Shown: piece by piece, positions 24,055 through 31,697 of the stretch | Layout of the letters: every line of letters starts with the position of its first letter | How positions within the stretch are numbered: position 1 is the stretch's first letter | Source: Coprobacillus sp. CAG:826 | GTDB taxonomy: Bacteria; Bacillota_I; Bacilli_A; RFN20; CAG-826 | Length of the DNA stretch: 40,005 bases | Direction: 5' to 3' | Assembly: GCA_000437235.1 (NCBI GenBank) | Contig: FR897020.1 | Span: forward strand, 1-40,005 | Position numbers and translations under genes: made by a program | Notes under the pieces: generated by a model | Told to the model about the DNA's origin: nothing | What the model saw: only the letters and a program-made list of their open reading frames with translations | The model's database searches: none

Positions 24055-24960
24055 ATGCGCGCTTTTCTTTTTGATCAATATGGTTATTATCCTCCGCATG
24101 AAGATGATAGTGAATTTGAATTAGAAGGATGGACTTTTAAATTAGAAGCAATTCAGGATCAAAAAGAGGAAGAACTACAATCGCTAAATGATTTTTTACA
24201 AACGTTAATGCAACTTTTTCCGACCATGGGTGCTCAAATCATAACCAATCGAAAAGGCACATTCATCAGTGAAGATGATTATGGAAAAGTTATTTTAGTG
24301 GCCACGAAAAAACAAAAAATGAGAATTCAGGACATTATAAAAATTCATCAACAATATGTGAATTCCCCATCAGAAATTCCTTATACGACAACTTATTTAT
24401 CGAGTTTATGGGAAGAAAAAATTAATTCGATTGAACAAAAAATATTACCATCTATTCGGGTGGATGATTTTGCTTATCAAAAGATTATGGTCGCCGCTAT
24501 TTACGCCTTAGGTTTAGCGGAAAATGCTTTACAATATCTAACCGAAATTGCGATTGATTATGGAAAAGAAATTTCACCATTAACTTTAAGCCATCGAAGA
24601 TTAGAATCATTAGATTCGCATACGGTTTTTGATCCATTAAATTTAATCTTAGATTCACCGATTCGCGATATTGCAGAGGCTTGGAAATATAAGGTAATTA
24701 CCACAACAGAACTTCTTCAAATTCTTCCTACTTATCAATTATCCATTAAAGAAGTTAGCTTGTTATTTGCGCGTATGCTATTCCCTACGCGATTCTTTGA
24801 TTTGTTGGAAAAACATTATGGGGAAAGAGTAGATGTTAGAAAACAGATTTTAGCGTATTATCGTGAGATGAATCAAGACTTACTAGAATTAAAAAAAGTG
24901 GAACAACTTTTAGTGAAAAATTATGGTATTCGACCCATTTCATGGCTTTTAAACGCATAA
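24055..24960 (+). CDS. Hypothetical protein, possibly YutH/CotS-like
   Basis: 301 residues, soluble, without signal peptide or membrane segment. The start (FDQYGYYPP then a beta-rich region with GWTFKLEAI, IITNRKGTF and KVILVATKK) is followed by a helical second half. This gross shape, with short N-terminal strands resembling a kinase N-lobe, recalls Bacillus YutH, a CotS-family spore protein, and the next gene is a NifU-like protein as yutI is next to yutH. I see no clear catalytic kinase motifs (no HxDxxxxN or DFG), so the link is tentative. GGTGGTG precedes the ATG. Confidence 0.4.
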   Translation: MRAFLFDQYGYYPPHEDDSEFELEGWTFKLEAIQDQKEEELQSLNDFLQTLMQLFPTMGAQIITNRKGTFISEDDYGKVILVATKKQKMRIQDIIKIHQQYVNSPSEIPYTTTYLSSLWEEKINSIEQKILPSIRVDDFAYQKIMVAAIYALGLAENALQYLTEIAIDYGKEISPLTLSHRRLESLDSHTVFDPLNLILDSPIRDIAEAWKYKVITTTELLQILPTYQLSIKEVSLLFARMLFPTRFFDLLEKHYGERVDVRKQILAYYREMNQDLLELKKVEQLLVKNYGIRPISWLLNA

Positions 24961-24963
24961 AAA

Positions 24964-24983
24964 AAGCCGTATGACTACGACTT
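24964..24983 (-). terminator. Terminator of the NifU-like gene
   Basis: On the minus strand AAGTCGTA-GTCA-TACGGCTT (one U-G pair) followed by seven U. On the plus strand the same pair is a C-A mismatch, so it probably works in one direction. It overlaps the NifU stop. Confidence 0.7.
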
Positions 24984-25221
24984 AATCTTTAGCAAGTTTA
25001 ACACCTAAGACGCCAGGAACTTCTTCCATTAAAATGACTTCAATTCCTTCGGTAATTGTTGCGTCAATCATCATGCAATCAGCGCATGCACCTTGCATTT
25101 TAACGTAAACGATACCATCTTTAAATGATACAAATTCAACATCCCCGCCATCTCTACGAATAAAGGGACGAATTTTATCTAATACAATTTCAATTTTTTG
25201 TTCTGTCGTAAGTTCTTCCAT
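24982..25221 (-). CDS. NifU-like C-terminal domain protein (Fe-S scaffold/carrier)
   Basis: 79 residues from ATG 25221, which has GGAGG eight bases upstream; the frame upstream contains unlikely sequence. IRPFIRRDGGDVEFV and the metal site CADCMM are hallmarks of the NifU C-terminal (NFU) domain, which carries Fe-S clusters to target proteins in the cytoplasm. Length matches Bacillus YutI. It is convergent with the possible YutH-like gene and divergent from licD. Confidence 0.92.
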   Translation of the reverse strand: MEELTTEQKIEIVLDKIRPFIRRDGGDVEFVSFKDGIVYVKMQGACADCMMIDATITEGIEVILMEEVPGVLGVKLAKD

Positions 25222-25314
25222 CCTGAATTCCTCCAATAGTCGGTTACTATTATAGCATATCCAGAAAAAAATAAAATAAAAATGATTAGTGCAAAAAGCA
25301 CAAAAAGTGCTACA

Positions 25315-25343
25315 TTGCATTTCTAATACACTATTGCTATAAT
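25315..25343 (+). promoter_or_regulatory. Promoter of the LicD gene
   Basis: TTGCAT (25315-25320), 17-base spacer, extended -10 TGCTATAAT (TATAAT 25338-25343). Confidence 0.8.
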
Positions 25344-25365
25344 GTAACAAGGTGGTAACAAAATT

Positions 25366-26220
25366 ATGACAGAATTACAAGAAGTAGAATTTCAGTTATT
25401 AAAGACATTTGTAGAGTTTTGTGAGAAACACAATTTAAAATATTTTTTAGTTGGTGGATCTGCTTTAGGTGCGGTAAGACATCAAGGCTTCATTCCTTGG
25501 GATGATGATGTAGATGTCGCTTTACCTCGTGAAGATTATGATCGTTTTATCGAATTAGGAAAAAAAGAATTTACCGGCGATATTTTCCTTCAAACCTATG
25601 AAACCGATCCAAATTACCCTTATAACTTTGCTAAATTAAGAAATTCAAATACAACGTATGTAGAAGCAACCTATTGCTTTACACAAATGAATCATGGTAT
25701 TTGGATTGATATTTTCCCTTTAGATGGTGTTTCTAAAAAAAGTGGAAAAGTTTCTTTTGCGATGAAATATAAATTATTCCGCGTATGGTTTAGAATGTGG
25801 CTAATTTATCCACGTTGCGCAACCCGTAGACCGCGTAAATGGTGGTGGCCTTTAGATATTCTTTTAGATATTTTTATGTATCCTAATTATGTCTGGAATA
25901 TCAACCATCATATGAATAAACGCATTGATCGAATCATGAAAAAGAAGAAATATGATGAATGCTATTATGTAGCGAATTTACAAGGCGCTTGGTTTGGAAG
26001 AGAAATTATTAAAAGAGAATTATTCGGTGAAGGAAGTAAAGCGATGTTTGAAGGAATGGAAGTTATGATTCCAGAAAAATACGATGAATTCCTTACAGCA
26101 ATCTATGGAGATTATATGAAATTACCTCCAGAAAATAAAAGATGCGCTAAACATCATACTAAAGGCGCCGATGTGCATATGTCCTATAAGGACTATAAAA
26201 AGAATTATAAGAAGTGGTAA
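25366..26220 (+). CDS. LicD-family phosphotransferase
   Basis: 284 residues. The LicD/fukutin motif begins near residue 28 with LVGGSALGAVRHQGFIPWDDDVD; the DDDVD at 46-50 is the metal-binding nucleotidyltransferase centre. LicD proteins move phosphocholine or related alditol phosphates from CDP-carriers to surface glycans, on the inner face of the membrane. No membrane segment is obvious, but the stretch PRCATRRPRKWWWPL is basic and aromatic and could bind the membrane. No choline uptake genes are seen, while TarI/TarJ for CDP-ribitol are encoded 7 kb away, so ribitol phosphate is an alternative donor. It is monocistronic with AAGGTGG upstream. Confidence 0.88.
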   Translation: MTELQEVEFQLLKTFVEFCEKHNLKYFLVGGSALGAVRHQGFIPWDDDVDVALPREDYDRFIELGKKEFTGDIFLQTYETDPNYPYNFAKLRNSNTTYVEATYCFTQMNHGIWIDIFPLDGVSKKSGKVSFAMKYKLFRVWFRMWLIYPRCATRRPRKWWWPLDILLDIFMYPNYVWNINHHMNKRIDRIMKKKKYDECYYVANLQGAWFGREIIKRELFGEGSKAMFEGMEVMIPEKYDEFLTAIYGDYMKLPPENKRCAKHHTKGADVHMSYKDYKKNYKKW

Positions 26221-26238
26221 AGAAGGAGAAATCCTTCT
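26221..26238 (+). terminator. Terminator of the LicD gene
   Basis: AGAAGGA-GAAA-TCCTTCT then a run of T. Confidence 0.85.
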
Positions 26239-26339
26239 TTTTTTTAGGGAAAATTTTCTTTCTTTCATATATATAAATGTAAGCAAAAAAAGAAAGGAGA
26301 ATTACATCTTGTAAATATCAGGAATATTTAGGTGAATCA

Positions 26340-26355
26340 AAGTAGTTTACTACTT
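26340..26355 (+). repeat. Small hairpin in the leader before the Ig-like protein
   Basis: AAGTAG-TTTA-CTACTT lies between the AAAGGAG at about 26291 and the coding region. No T-run follows immediately. Confidence 0.45.
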
Positions 26356-26438
26356 AATCAACTAGTTTGTTTTTAGTAATCATGTTTTTCATTTTTACTA
26401 GAATACTTTTTCTGAATTTAAAGATGCATTATTGCAAA

Positions 26439-27398
26439 ATGGAAAGAAAAAAAATAAGAAAAGGAATCATCATTGGCCTATTATCAATACTCTGTGTTGG
26501 GATAACTTTTAGAGTTGTTAATAAAATAGAAACTGCACAACCGAGCGATGAAATTACCATTATACAAAATGGATTGGAAGTGCGTAGGTTGACCGTTAAC
26601 GACAACACATATGGGGAAAAAGACGAAGTTTTTAGTTATTCTTTTACCCCTTATAATGCAACAAATCAAAGTGTAAAAGGATCATTGAACTATATAGATG
26701 GAACAGATTGTTCAGCGGTGATGGATTTTTCCATTGATGAAAGCAATCATTTAATTACTTTATCTTGTAAAAAGCCTTTTGGTCAACAAATTCATTTTAT
26801 TCTTACTTCAAAAGCCAATTCAAAAGCGCAAGCGACGATTGTTTTAGATTACGTGAAAAAAATTAAAAGTCTTTCTGTAAGAAAGAATAATTTTGCTGTG
26901 GTTAATGATTATAAGGAATGGACCAATTCATCTTATCGACGAATTGAAGATTTTAAAAAATCAAATTTTTATGAGGTTACTTATACTGAATTTACGAAAA
27001 CAAATGACACATTTGATTTCGATATGAAAATTCAAGCAATAGCTATGATTGAAAATACAACCGATCTTTCTAACAAATATACAGATAATTTTACAAAGTA
27101 TTTGAATCTAAAACTATCAAAAATCACTGATACAAATTATGCCTGCTTCACCTCTATAGACTTATGGAAAATGGCTTTAACAAATGAAGATAAATCTGCT
27201 TTAAAGACAATAACAAAGGAAGATGTAGACAAAGGTTGTGGATATTTGAAATACAATATATCGGTTATTATTTCAAGTACCGACGGAAGTAAAAGTGTCA
27301 ATGGTTTTATTGGCTTAACTTATTTTATGTATGGAGGTTATTTGGGGGAAGTTGGCGTAGATACAATAGAATCAGAAGTAATTTCAATTAGCTTTTGA
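26439..27398 (+). CDS. Membrane-anchored extracellular protein, Ig-like fold suspected
   Basis: About 319 residues from ATG 26439 (MERKKIRKG). One membrane anchor at about residues 8-25 is followed by an all-beta exterior: a first module to about 135 (EITIIQNG, VRRLTVND, then FSYSFTPYNATNQSV, like a bacterial Ig-like/Big domain) and a second of about 180 residues with no family I know. Only one or two cysteines per module. No ribosome site precedes any of the candidate ATGs (26382, 26424, 26439), whereas a good AAAGGAG sits 140 bases upstream at about 26291-26297, so the real start and expression are uncertain. Confidence 0.55.
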   Translation: MERKKIRKGIIIGLLSILCVGITFRVVNKIETAQPSDEITIIQNGLEVRRLTVNDNTYGEKDEVFSYSFTPYNATNQSVKGSLNYIDGTDCSAVMDFSIDESNHLITLSCKKPFGQQIHFILTSKANSKAQATIVLDYVKKIKSLSVRKNNFAVVNDYKEWTNSSYRRIEDFKKSNFYEVTYTEFTKTNDTFDFDMKIQAIAMIENTTDLSNKYTDNFTKYLNLKLSKITDTNYACFTSIDLWKMALTNEDKSALKTITKEDVDKGCGYLKYNISVIISSTDGSKSVNGFIGLTYFMYGGYLGEVGVDTIESEVISISF

Positions 27399-27409
27399 TA
27401 ATGAAGAAA

Positions 27410-27438
27410 AAGTCGCTTTGAGTTAACCAAAGCGACTT
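27410..27438. terminator. Bidirectional terminator between converging genes
   Basis: Perfect 11-base arms AAGTCGCTTTG (27410-27420) and CAAAGCGACTT (27428-27438), with A-rich and T-rich flanks. Confidence 0.88.
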
Positions 27439-27442
27439 GTTT

Positions 27443-28657
27443 TTAAACGCCTGTCGAGGGATTGCTATCTGAAGGAATAATGATATCAACACCATCCGTG
27501 CCGGTCATCACCTCAGGTAATTTACCATCCCATTTTTCTAGATATTCTAAGTATTTGACAAAATCAACGATAACTTTTAAGTCTTCTTTTGTATGACTTT
27601 CATCATAGACAATTGAATATTGTGTGCTAACAAGCGAAGTAGTAATCGTTTTTCTTATTGTACCTTCATTTTCATAGGAAATCATCACACCAGTAATTGG
27701 AGAAGAAGTGACTTCTGTTTCTTCGTTTTGAGAAGAAATCTTTTCGCCTGTTTCAACCATTTCAAATAAAGTTTCAATGTTTTGAATATAAGTTTCATTC
27801 ACTGTAAAGCCTAATGATTTTGCTAATTCCACAATCTTAAGGGCCATGGCTTCTGCGGAAGCTGATGCAATAATCTTTTGACTCTCAGCGTCCCCACGTG
27901 CAGCTTCAATTTTCGCTTGAGCAGTGAGTTTGGCAACTTCTAATTCTTGTTCGGCTTTTGTAATAGCGGCTTCTTTTTGTTGTTCCGCTACAACTTTATC
28001 TTCAACGGCTTTTTCAAATTCGTCAGTGAAGTCGATATTTGTTAAGTTCACGGCAGTCACTTGAACGTAATAACGATTACCTACAGCTTCTTTAATGGTT
28101 TGTTCAACTTCTGGAGAAATCATAGAGCGGGTTTCAATAATCTTCATAGCGGTGTATTTAGAAAGTATGGATTTTACATTGTCATCGGCAACTTTTTCAA
28201 TACGTTGGGCTAGAGAGGACATGTTAGAATACTCGGTTAAGATATTTTCGGCCTTTGAAGGATCAATACGATATTGCACCGTCATTTGAATATTCATCGT
28301 CTGGGCATCGCTAGAATAAGAATTAGTGTTGATATCCAGTTTTTGCACAGTAGTGTCAAAATAAATGTATTTACTGGTTAAACAGAAATCAAAATAAGTA
28401 CCAGGCATTCTTGTACCGACAATTTTGCCTAAGCTTTTCATAACCGCTACTTGGCCAGCTTCGACTTGATGGAACGAAGATGGAATTAAAAATGTACAAA
28501 TAAAAGAGACACAAAGGCTAATCGTTGATATTTGTGCTATTTTTTTATTTTTCGCATTTTTTTCTTTACTTTTCTTTTTAGATACTGAGTAGACCAAAAG
28601 ACTAAAAGACGTAATAACGACAAGCAAAAATAAAATAAGTAAAATGTTTTGAATCAT
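27443..28657 (-). CDS. SPFH/band 7 (prohibitin/stomatin-like) membrane protein
   Basis: 404 residues. Two membrane segments (about 3-25 and 42-60) precede an SPFH domain from about residue 64 (HQVEAGQVAVMKSLGKI) to about 230, then a charged coiled coil rich in EAxKAEQELEVAK (about 225-275), and a C-terminal tail of about 120 residues. SPFH proteins form ring-shaped scaffolds in membrane microdomains and often protect or organise other membrane proteins. AAAGGAGG precedes the ATG. It is transcribed alone behind a leader that looks like a yybP-ykoY Mn2+ riboswitch, unusual for this family. The usual NfeD partner is absent here. Confidence 0.9.
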   Translation of the reverse strand: MIQNILLILFLLVVITSFSLLVYSVSKKKSKEKNAKNKKIAQISTISLCVSFICTFLIPSSFHQVEAGQVAVMKSLGKIVGTRMPGTYFDFCLTSKYIYFDTTVQKLDINTNSYSSDAQTMNIQMTVQYRIDPSKAENILTEYSNMSSLAQRIEKVADDNVKSILSKYTAMKIIETRSMISPEVEQTIKEAVGNRYYVQVTAVNLTNIDFTDEFEKAVEDKVVAEQQKEAAITKAEQELEVAKLTAQAKIEAARGDAESQKIIASASAEAMALKIVELAKSLGFTVNETYIQNIETLFEMVETGEKISSQNEETEVTSSPITGVMISYENEGTIRKTITTSLVSTQYSIVYDESHTKEDLKVIVDFVKYLEYLEKWDGKLPEVMTGTDGVDIIIPSDSNPSTGV

Positions 28658-28712
28658 GTTATTTACCTCCTTTACAACATAACATATTCATTACAACATT
28701 ATTTTTATGAAA

Positions 28713-28821
28713 AAGACCATGGCTCCTTTTTCACCATGATCTTGCGAAATCTTATTTAGATTAGTATCTCCAGTTAAATAACAGGGATGTTGAAGATACT
28801 CGAGTACGCTACTCCTCATGT
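28713..28821 (-). promoter_or_regulatory. yybP-ykoY-type (Mn2+) riboswitch with terminator
   Basis: In RNA sense, a P1 stem CAUGA (28820-28816)/UCAUG (28739-28735) encloses the conserved GGAGUAGCGU right after the first arm and GCAAGA right before the second, the two loop motifs of the yybP-ykoY class. Between them are stems AGUAUCU/AGAUACU (28800-28794/28769-28763) and AAUCU/AGAUU (28762-28758/28752-28748). The second P1 arm is also part of a terminator, AAGAUCAUGG (28743-28734)/CCAUGGUCUU (28722-28713) plus five U. Ligand binding should therefore keep P1 formed and allow read-through, an ON switch, as known for this class. The element precedes the SPFH gene. Confidence 0.78.
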
Positions 28822-28827
28822 ACTTAT

Positions 28828-28856
28828 ATTATAGAATAAATTATAAATAAATACAA
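28828..28856 (-). promoter_or_regulatory. Promoter of the riboswitch-SPFH transcript
   Basis: On the minus strand TTGTAT (28856-28851), 17-base spacer, TATAAT (28833-28828); transcription should start at about 28821, just before the P1 arm. Confidence 0.82.
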
Positions 28857-29045
28857 TATATATCTAAAAAAATGAAATTAGAAGTGTTTATATAAATTAT
28901 TTTGACATATTCGACTATTATTTAATCATATAACCATTATGTATTGATAAATAGAAAAAAATTACGATAATATATAAAATAGCATTTTAAGGAGATAAAA
29001 TAAAATTAAAAAGTAACATAAGTTATTTATTTTCAAGTGGTGTGG

Positions 29046-29060
29046 ACTATGCTAAAATAA
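29046..29060 (+). promoter_or_regulatory. Extended -10 promoter of the uridine kinase gene
   Basis: TGCTAAAAT (TAAAAT 29053-29058) within a 15-mer identical to 9726-9740. A TTGACA at 28912-28917 with CATTAT 17 bases later is a second, weaker candidate further upstream. The stretch between 28860 and 29125 holds nothing else I can name. Confidence 0.45.
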
Positions 29061-29125
29061 AGTACGTAAAAGGTTTTACAAAGAAAGGTAAATTAAATAA
29101 TCAATATTATTTAAAAGGTAGAAAT

Positions 29126-29749
29126 ATGATGATCATTGGCATTGCTGGGGGAACGGGGTCAGGAAAAACGACACTCGCGGATATTTTAAAAAAGGAATTT
29201 TTAGAGAACATTTCCGTTATTGCATATGATAATTACTATAAAAATCATGATCATTTGACGCTAGAAGAAAGAGCACAAGTGAATTATGACTGTCCAGAAG
29301 CATTAGATACGGAATTATTAATTCAGCACTTAAAAGCGTTAAAGCAAGGAAAAGCAATTGAAATGCCAATATATAATTTTAAAATGCATATGCGCGATAA
29401 AGAAACGATTACGATAAAACCAGCTACGATTATCGTGGTTGAAGGTATTTTGCTATTCCATTTAAAAGAATTACGTGATTTATTCGATTTAAAGATTTAT
29501 GTCGACGTCAGTGCGGATATTCGCATTCTTCGAAGAGTGAAGCGGGATATTGAAGAAAGGGGACGTACTATCGATAGTGTAACGGCCCAATATCTTTCTA
29601 CGGTACAACCGATGCACGATAAATATGTAGAGCCTACCAAAAAATACGCGGATATTATTTTAAATAGTAGTTTAAATGCCTCAGCAATTAGTTTGATTTC
29701 GGAAAAAATCATTCGTGAAATCTATAATCAAAATAGTTTAGTAAAATAA
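29126..29749 (+). CDS. udk: Uridine kinase
   Basis: 207 residues from ATG 29126, with AAAGGT upstream; the open frame extends to 29042 but that part covers the promoter. Walker A GGTGSGKTT is at about 8-16, the substrate motif YDNYYKNHDHL near 40-50, the DCPEALD segment near 60 and VVEGILLF near 108-115, all typical of uridine-cytidine kinase. It phosphorylates uridine and cytidine with ATP or GTP for pyrimidine salvage, as a cytoplasmic tetramer. Monogenic, ending before the terminator shared with the convergent tRNA cluster. Confidence 0.95.
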   Translation: MMIIGIAGGTGSGKTTLADILKKEFLENISVIAYDNYYKNHDHLTLEERAQVNYDCPEALDTELLIQHLKALKQGKAIEMPIYNFKMHMRDKETITIKPATIIVVEGILLFHLKELRDLFDLKIYVDVSADIRILRRVKRDIEERGRTIDSVTAQYLSTVQPMHDKYVEPTKKYADIILNSSLNASAISLISEKIIREIYNQNSLVK

Positions 29750-29772
29750 TCATTCAATAATAAACAACAAAA

Positions 29773-29794
29773 AAAGCCGATGCAAATCGGCTTT
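29773..29794. terminator. Terminator between udk and the tRNA cluster
   Basis: AAAGCCGAT (29773-29781) / ATCGGCTTT (29786-29794) with a 4-base loop. The U-run is best on the minus strand (tRNA side). Confidence 0.85.
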
Positions 29795-29806
29795 ATCTGT
29801 TTCTTA

Positions 29807-29893
29807 TGGTGCCCGGGACCGGACTTGAACCGGTACGGTATCGCTACCGAGGGATTTTAAGTCCCTTGCGTCTACCTATTTCGCCACCTGGGC
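29807..29893 (-). tRNA. tRNA-Leu(TAA)
   Basis: 87 bases, class II, anticodon loop CTTAAAA (TAA), encoded CCA. The acceptor GCCCAGG/CCCGGGC has one A-C mismatch at position 5-68. Last gene of a five-tRNA operon. Confidence 0.96.
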
Positions 29894-29904
29894 AAGTATA
29901 AGAA

Positions 29905-29980
29905 TGGTGACCCGTATGCGACTCGAACGCATGACCCCTTGATTAAAAGTCAAGTGCTCTACCGACTGAGCTAACGGGTC
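29905..29980 (-). tRNA. tRNA-Lys(TTT)
   Basis: 76 bases; acceptor GACCCGT/ACGGGTC, anticodon loop CTTTTAA (TTT), encoded CCA. Confidence 0.97.
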
Positions 29981-29985
29981 AAAAT

Positions 29986-30061
29986 TGGCTGGGGTACCTG
30001 GGATCGGACCAGGGAAATGACAGAGTCAAAGTCTGTTGCCTTACCACTTGGCTATACCCCA
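29986..30061 (-). tRNA. tRNA-Gln(TTG)
   Basis: 76 bases; acceptor TGGGGTA/TACCCCA, anticodon loop CTTTGAC (TTG), encoded CCA. Confidence 0.97.
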
Positions 30062-30068
30062 AAGAAGA

Positions 30069-30152
30069 TGGTGGAGGAGGGTGGATTTGGACCACCGAAC
30101 CCTAAGGAATTGATTTACAGTCAACCGCGTTTGGCCACTTCGCTACTCCTCC
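30069..30152 (-). tRNA. tRNA-Tyr(GTA)
   Basis: 84 bases, class II with variable arm; acceptor GGAGGAG/CTCCTCC, anticodon loop CTGTAAA (GTA), encoded CCA. Confidence 0.97.
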
Positions 30153-30170
30153 AAATATAGATACGAAGAA

Positions 30171-30246
30171 TGGTGGATGTTGACGGGATCGAACCGCCGA
30201 CCCCCGCCGTGTAAAGGCGATGCTCTCCCAGCTGAGCTAAACATCC
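30171..30246 (-). tRNA. tRNA-Val(TAC)
   Basis: 76 bases; acceptor GGATGTT/AACATCC, anticodon loop TTTACAC (TAC), encoded CCA. First gene of the cluster Val-Tyr-Gln-Lys-Leu. Confidence 0.97.
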
Positions 30247-30267
30247 ATGGGACACGCGTGCTTATAT

Positions 30268-30296
30268 AATATATCATTCTTGCTACTTTTAGTCAA
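30268..30296 (-). promoter_or_regulatory. Promoter of the five-tRNA cluster
   Basis: TTGACT (30296-30291), 17-base spacer, TATATT (30273-30268). Confidence 0.8.
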
Positions 30297-30373
30297 TTAG
30301 ATTTTTAAAAAAATTTAGCAAATTTTCAAATTGTGAAAAGCCGCGTGTTGAAGGTGTTTTAAAATAAAGATAA

Positions 30374-30401
30374 GCCCTAGATTTTTAGAGTTTTCTAGGG
30401 C
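30374..30401 (-). terminator. Terminator of the tarI-tarJ-S1-pgi operon
   Basis: GCCCTAGA/TCTAGGGC with a 12-base loop, followed on the minus strand by a U-rich but interrupted stretch. Confidence 0.6.
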
Positions 30402-30416
30402 CATCTAAAAATCAAA

Positions 30417-31697
30417 TTAATAACCTTTTTTTCCAAGAAGATGGAACATGTTCTTCTTATAGATTTCAACGCCAGGTTGATTAAATGGGTTGATTTCTAA
30501 TAAGTAAGCACTCATAGCGCAAGCTTGCATAAAGAAGAAGAATAGATGGCCTAAGTTATGAGCGTTCATTTGATCAAGGTGAAGAACCATCGTTGGGACG
30601 TGTCCGCTTTCCGCATGAGCATCTAAAGTACCAAGGAAGGCTTTTTCATTGACAAAGGAGAGTGTTTTGCCTTCTAAGTAGTTTAATCCATCTAAATTTT
30701 GTTCATCATGAGGTACGATAATATCTTCTTTTGGTTGGTCAACATAAATAACGGTTTCAAATAGAAGAGGAGTGCCATCTTGAATATATTGACCCATTGA
30801 GTGTAAGTCCGTAGAGAAGGTGACAGAAGAAGGAAGTAAACCTTTTTTCTCTTTTCCTTCGGATTCGCCAAATAATTGTTTTAACCATTCACCGATTTGC
30901 GTTAAAGAAGGTTCATAGGTAACAAACATTTCAACACTCTTTTGATGATGATAGAAATAATCTCTCATTACGGCATATTGATAACAAATATTAGTGGACA
31001 AATCTTCATTGTTATAAAGCTCCATGGCTTCTCTTGCCCCATCTAACATTTCTTGAATGTTAACGCCACTACAAGCAATAGGGAAAAGACCAACTGCGGT
31101 TAAAACAGAGTAACGGCCACCGATATCATCAGGAAGAACATAAGTAGTATATCCTTCTTGGGTGGATAAAGTTTTTAAAGCACCTTTTTCTTTATCGGTT
31201 GTCGCATAAATGGCTTTTTTAGCCGCTTCTTTACCAATTTTAGTTTCTAACATTTCGCGTAATAAACGGAAAGAGATGGAAGTTTCAGTGGTGGTACCTG
31301 ATTTAGAAATTACGTTAATGGCAAAGTTTTTGTCTTTTAAATAGTCCATGACTTGGGCTAAATATTTAGGTGAAAAAGTTTGACCCATATAAATGATTTT
31401 TAAATGGTCATTTGGGAATAAACCATTTAAAGCTTCAATGGCTGCGCGAGCGCCTAAATAGGAACCGCCAATACCACAAACGACTAAGACATCGAAATGC
31501 TCTCTAACGTACTTTGCATCTTCAATCATGCGTTGGACTTCTTCTTTATCATAGTCTCTTGGCCAAGTTGTCCAGCCTAAGAAATCATTTCCAGCACCGG
31601 TCTTATCTAAAATCATGTGATGGATTTTTTTAACTTTTTCTTGATAATCTTCAAATTTCACATCGGTATGCGTGTGTGCTAAATCTAATTGAATCAT
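30417..31697 (-). CDS. pgi: Glucose-6-phosphate isomerase
   Basis: 426 residues from ATG 31697, overlapping the S1 gene stop as ATGA and preceded by AGGAG; the longer frame to 31736 lies within that gene. Family motifs are clear: ISKSGTTTETSISFRLL near residue 143 (sugar phosphate loop), the glycine-rich GGRYSVLTAVGL near 208, a catalytic glutamate in QLFGESEGK, and the C-terminal lysine helix. It interconverts glucose-6-phosphate and fructose-6-phosphate in the cytoplasm. It is the last gene of a four-gene operon that begins with CDP-ribitol synthesis, so translation is coupled to the S1 protein. Confidence 0.97.
   Translation of the reverse strand: MIQLDLAHTHTDVKFEDYQEKVKKIHHMILDKTGAGNDFLGWTTWPRDYDKEEVQRMIEDAKYVREHFDVLVVCGIGGSYLGARAAIEALNGLFPNDHLKIIYMGQTFSPKYLAQVMDYLKDKNFAINVISKSGTTTETSISFRLLREMLETKIGKEAAKKAIYATTDKEKGALKTLSTQEGYTTYVLPDDIGGRYSVLTAVGLFPIACSGVNIQEMLDGAREAMELYNNEDLSTNICYQYAVMRDYFYHHQKSVEMFVTYEPSLTQIGEWLKQLFGESEGKEKKGLLPSSVTFSTDLHSMGQYIQDGTPLLFETVIYVDQPKEDIIVPHDEQNLDGLNYLEGKTLSFVNEKAFLGTLDAHAESGHVPTMVLHLDQMNAHNLGHLFFFFMQACAMSAYLLEINPFNQPGVEIYKKNMFHLLGKKGY

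Noticed and set aside
26484..26669. Minus-strand open frame inside the Ig-like protein gene
   Set aside because: Antisense shadow without ribosome site or recognisable motif.
28713..28821. T-box or SAM riboswitch as identity of the SPFH leader
   Set aside because: No T-box GGUGGNACCGCG sequence and no SAM-type core; the motif pair fits yybP-ykoY better.
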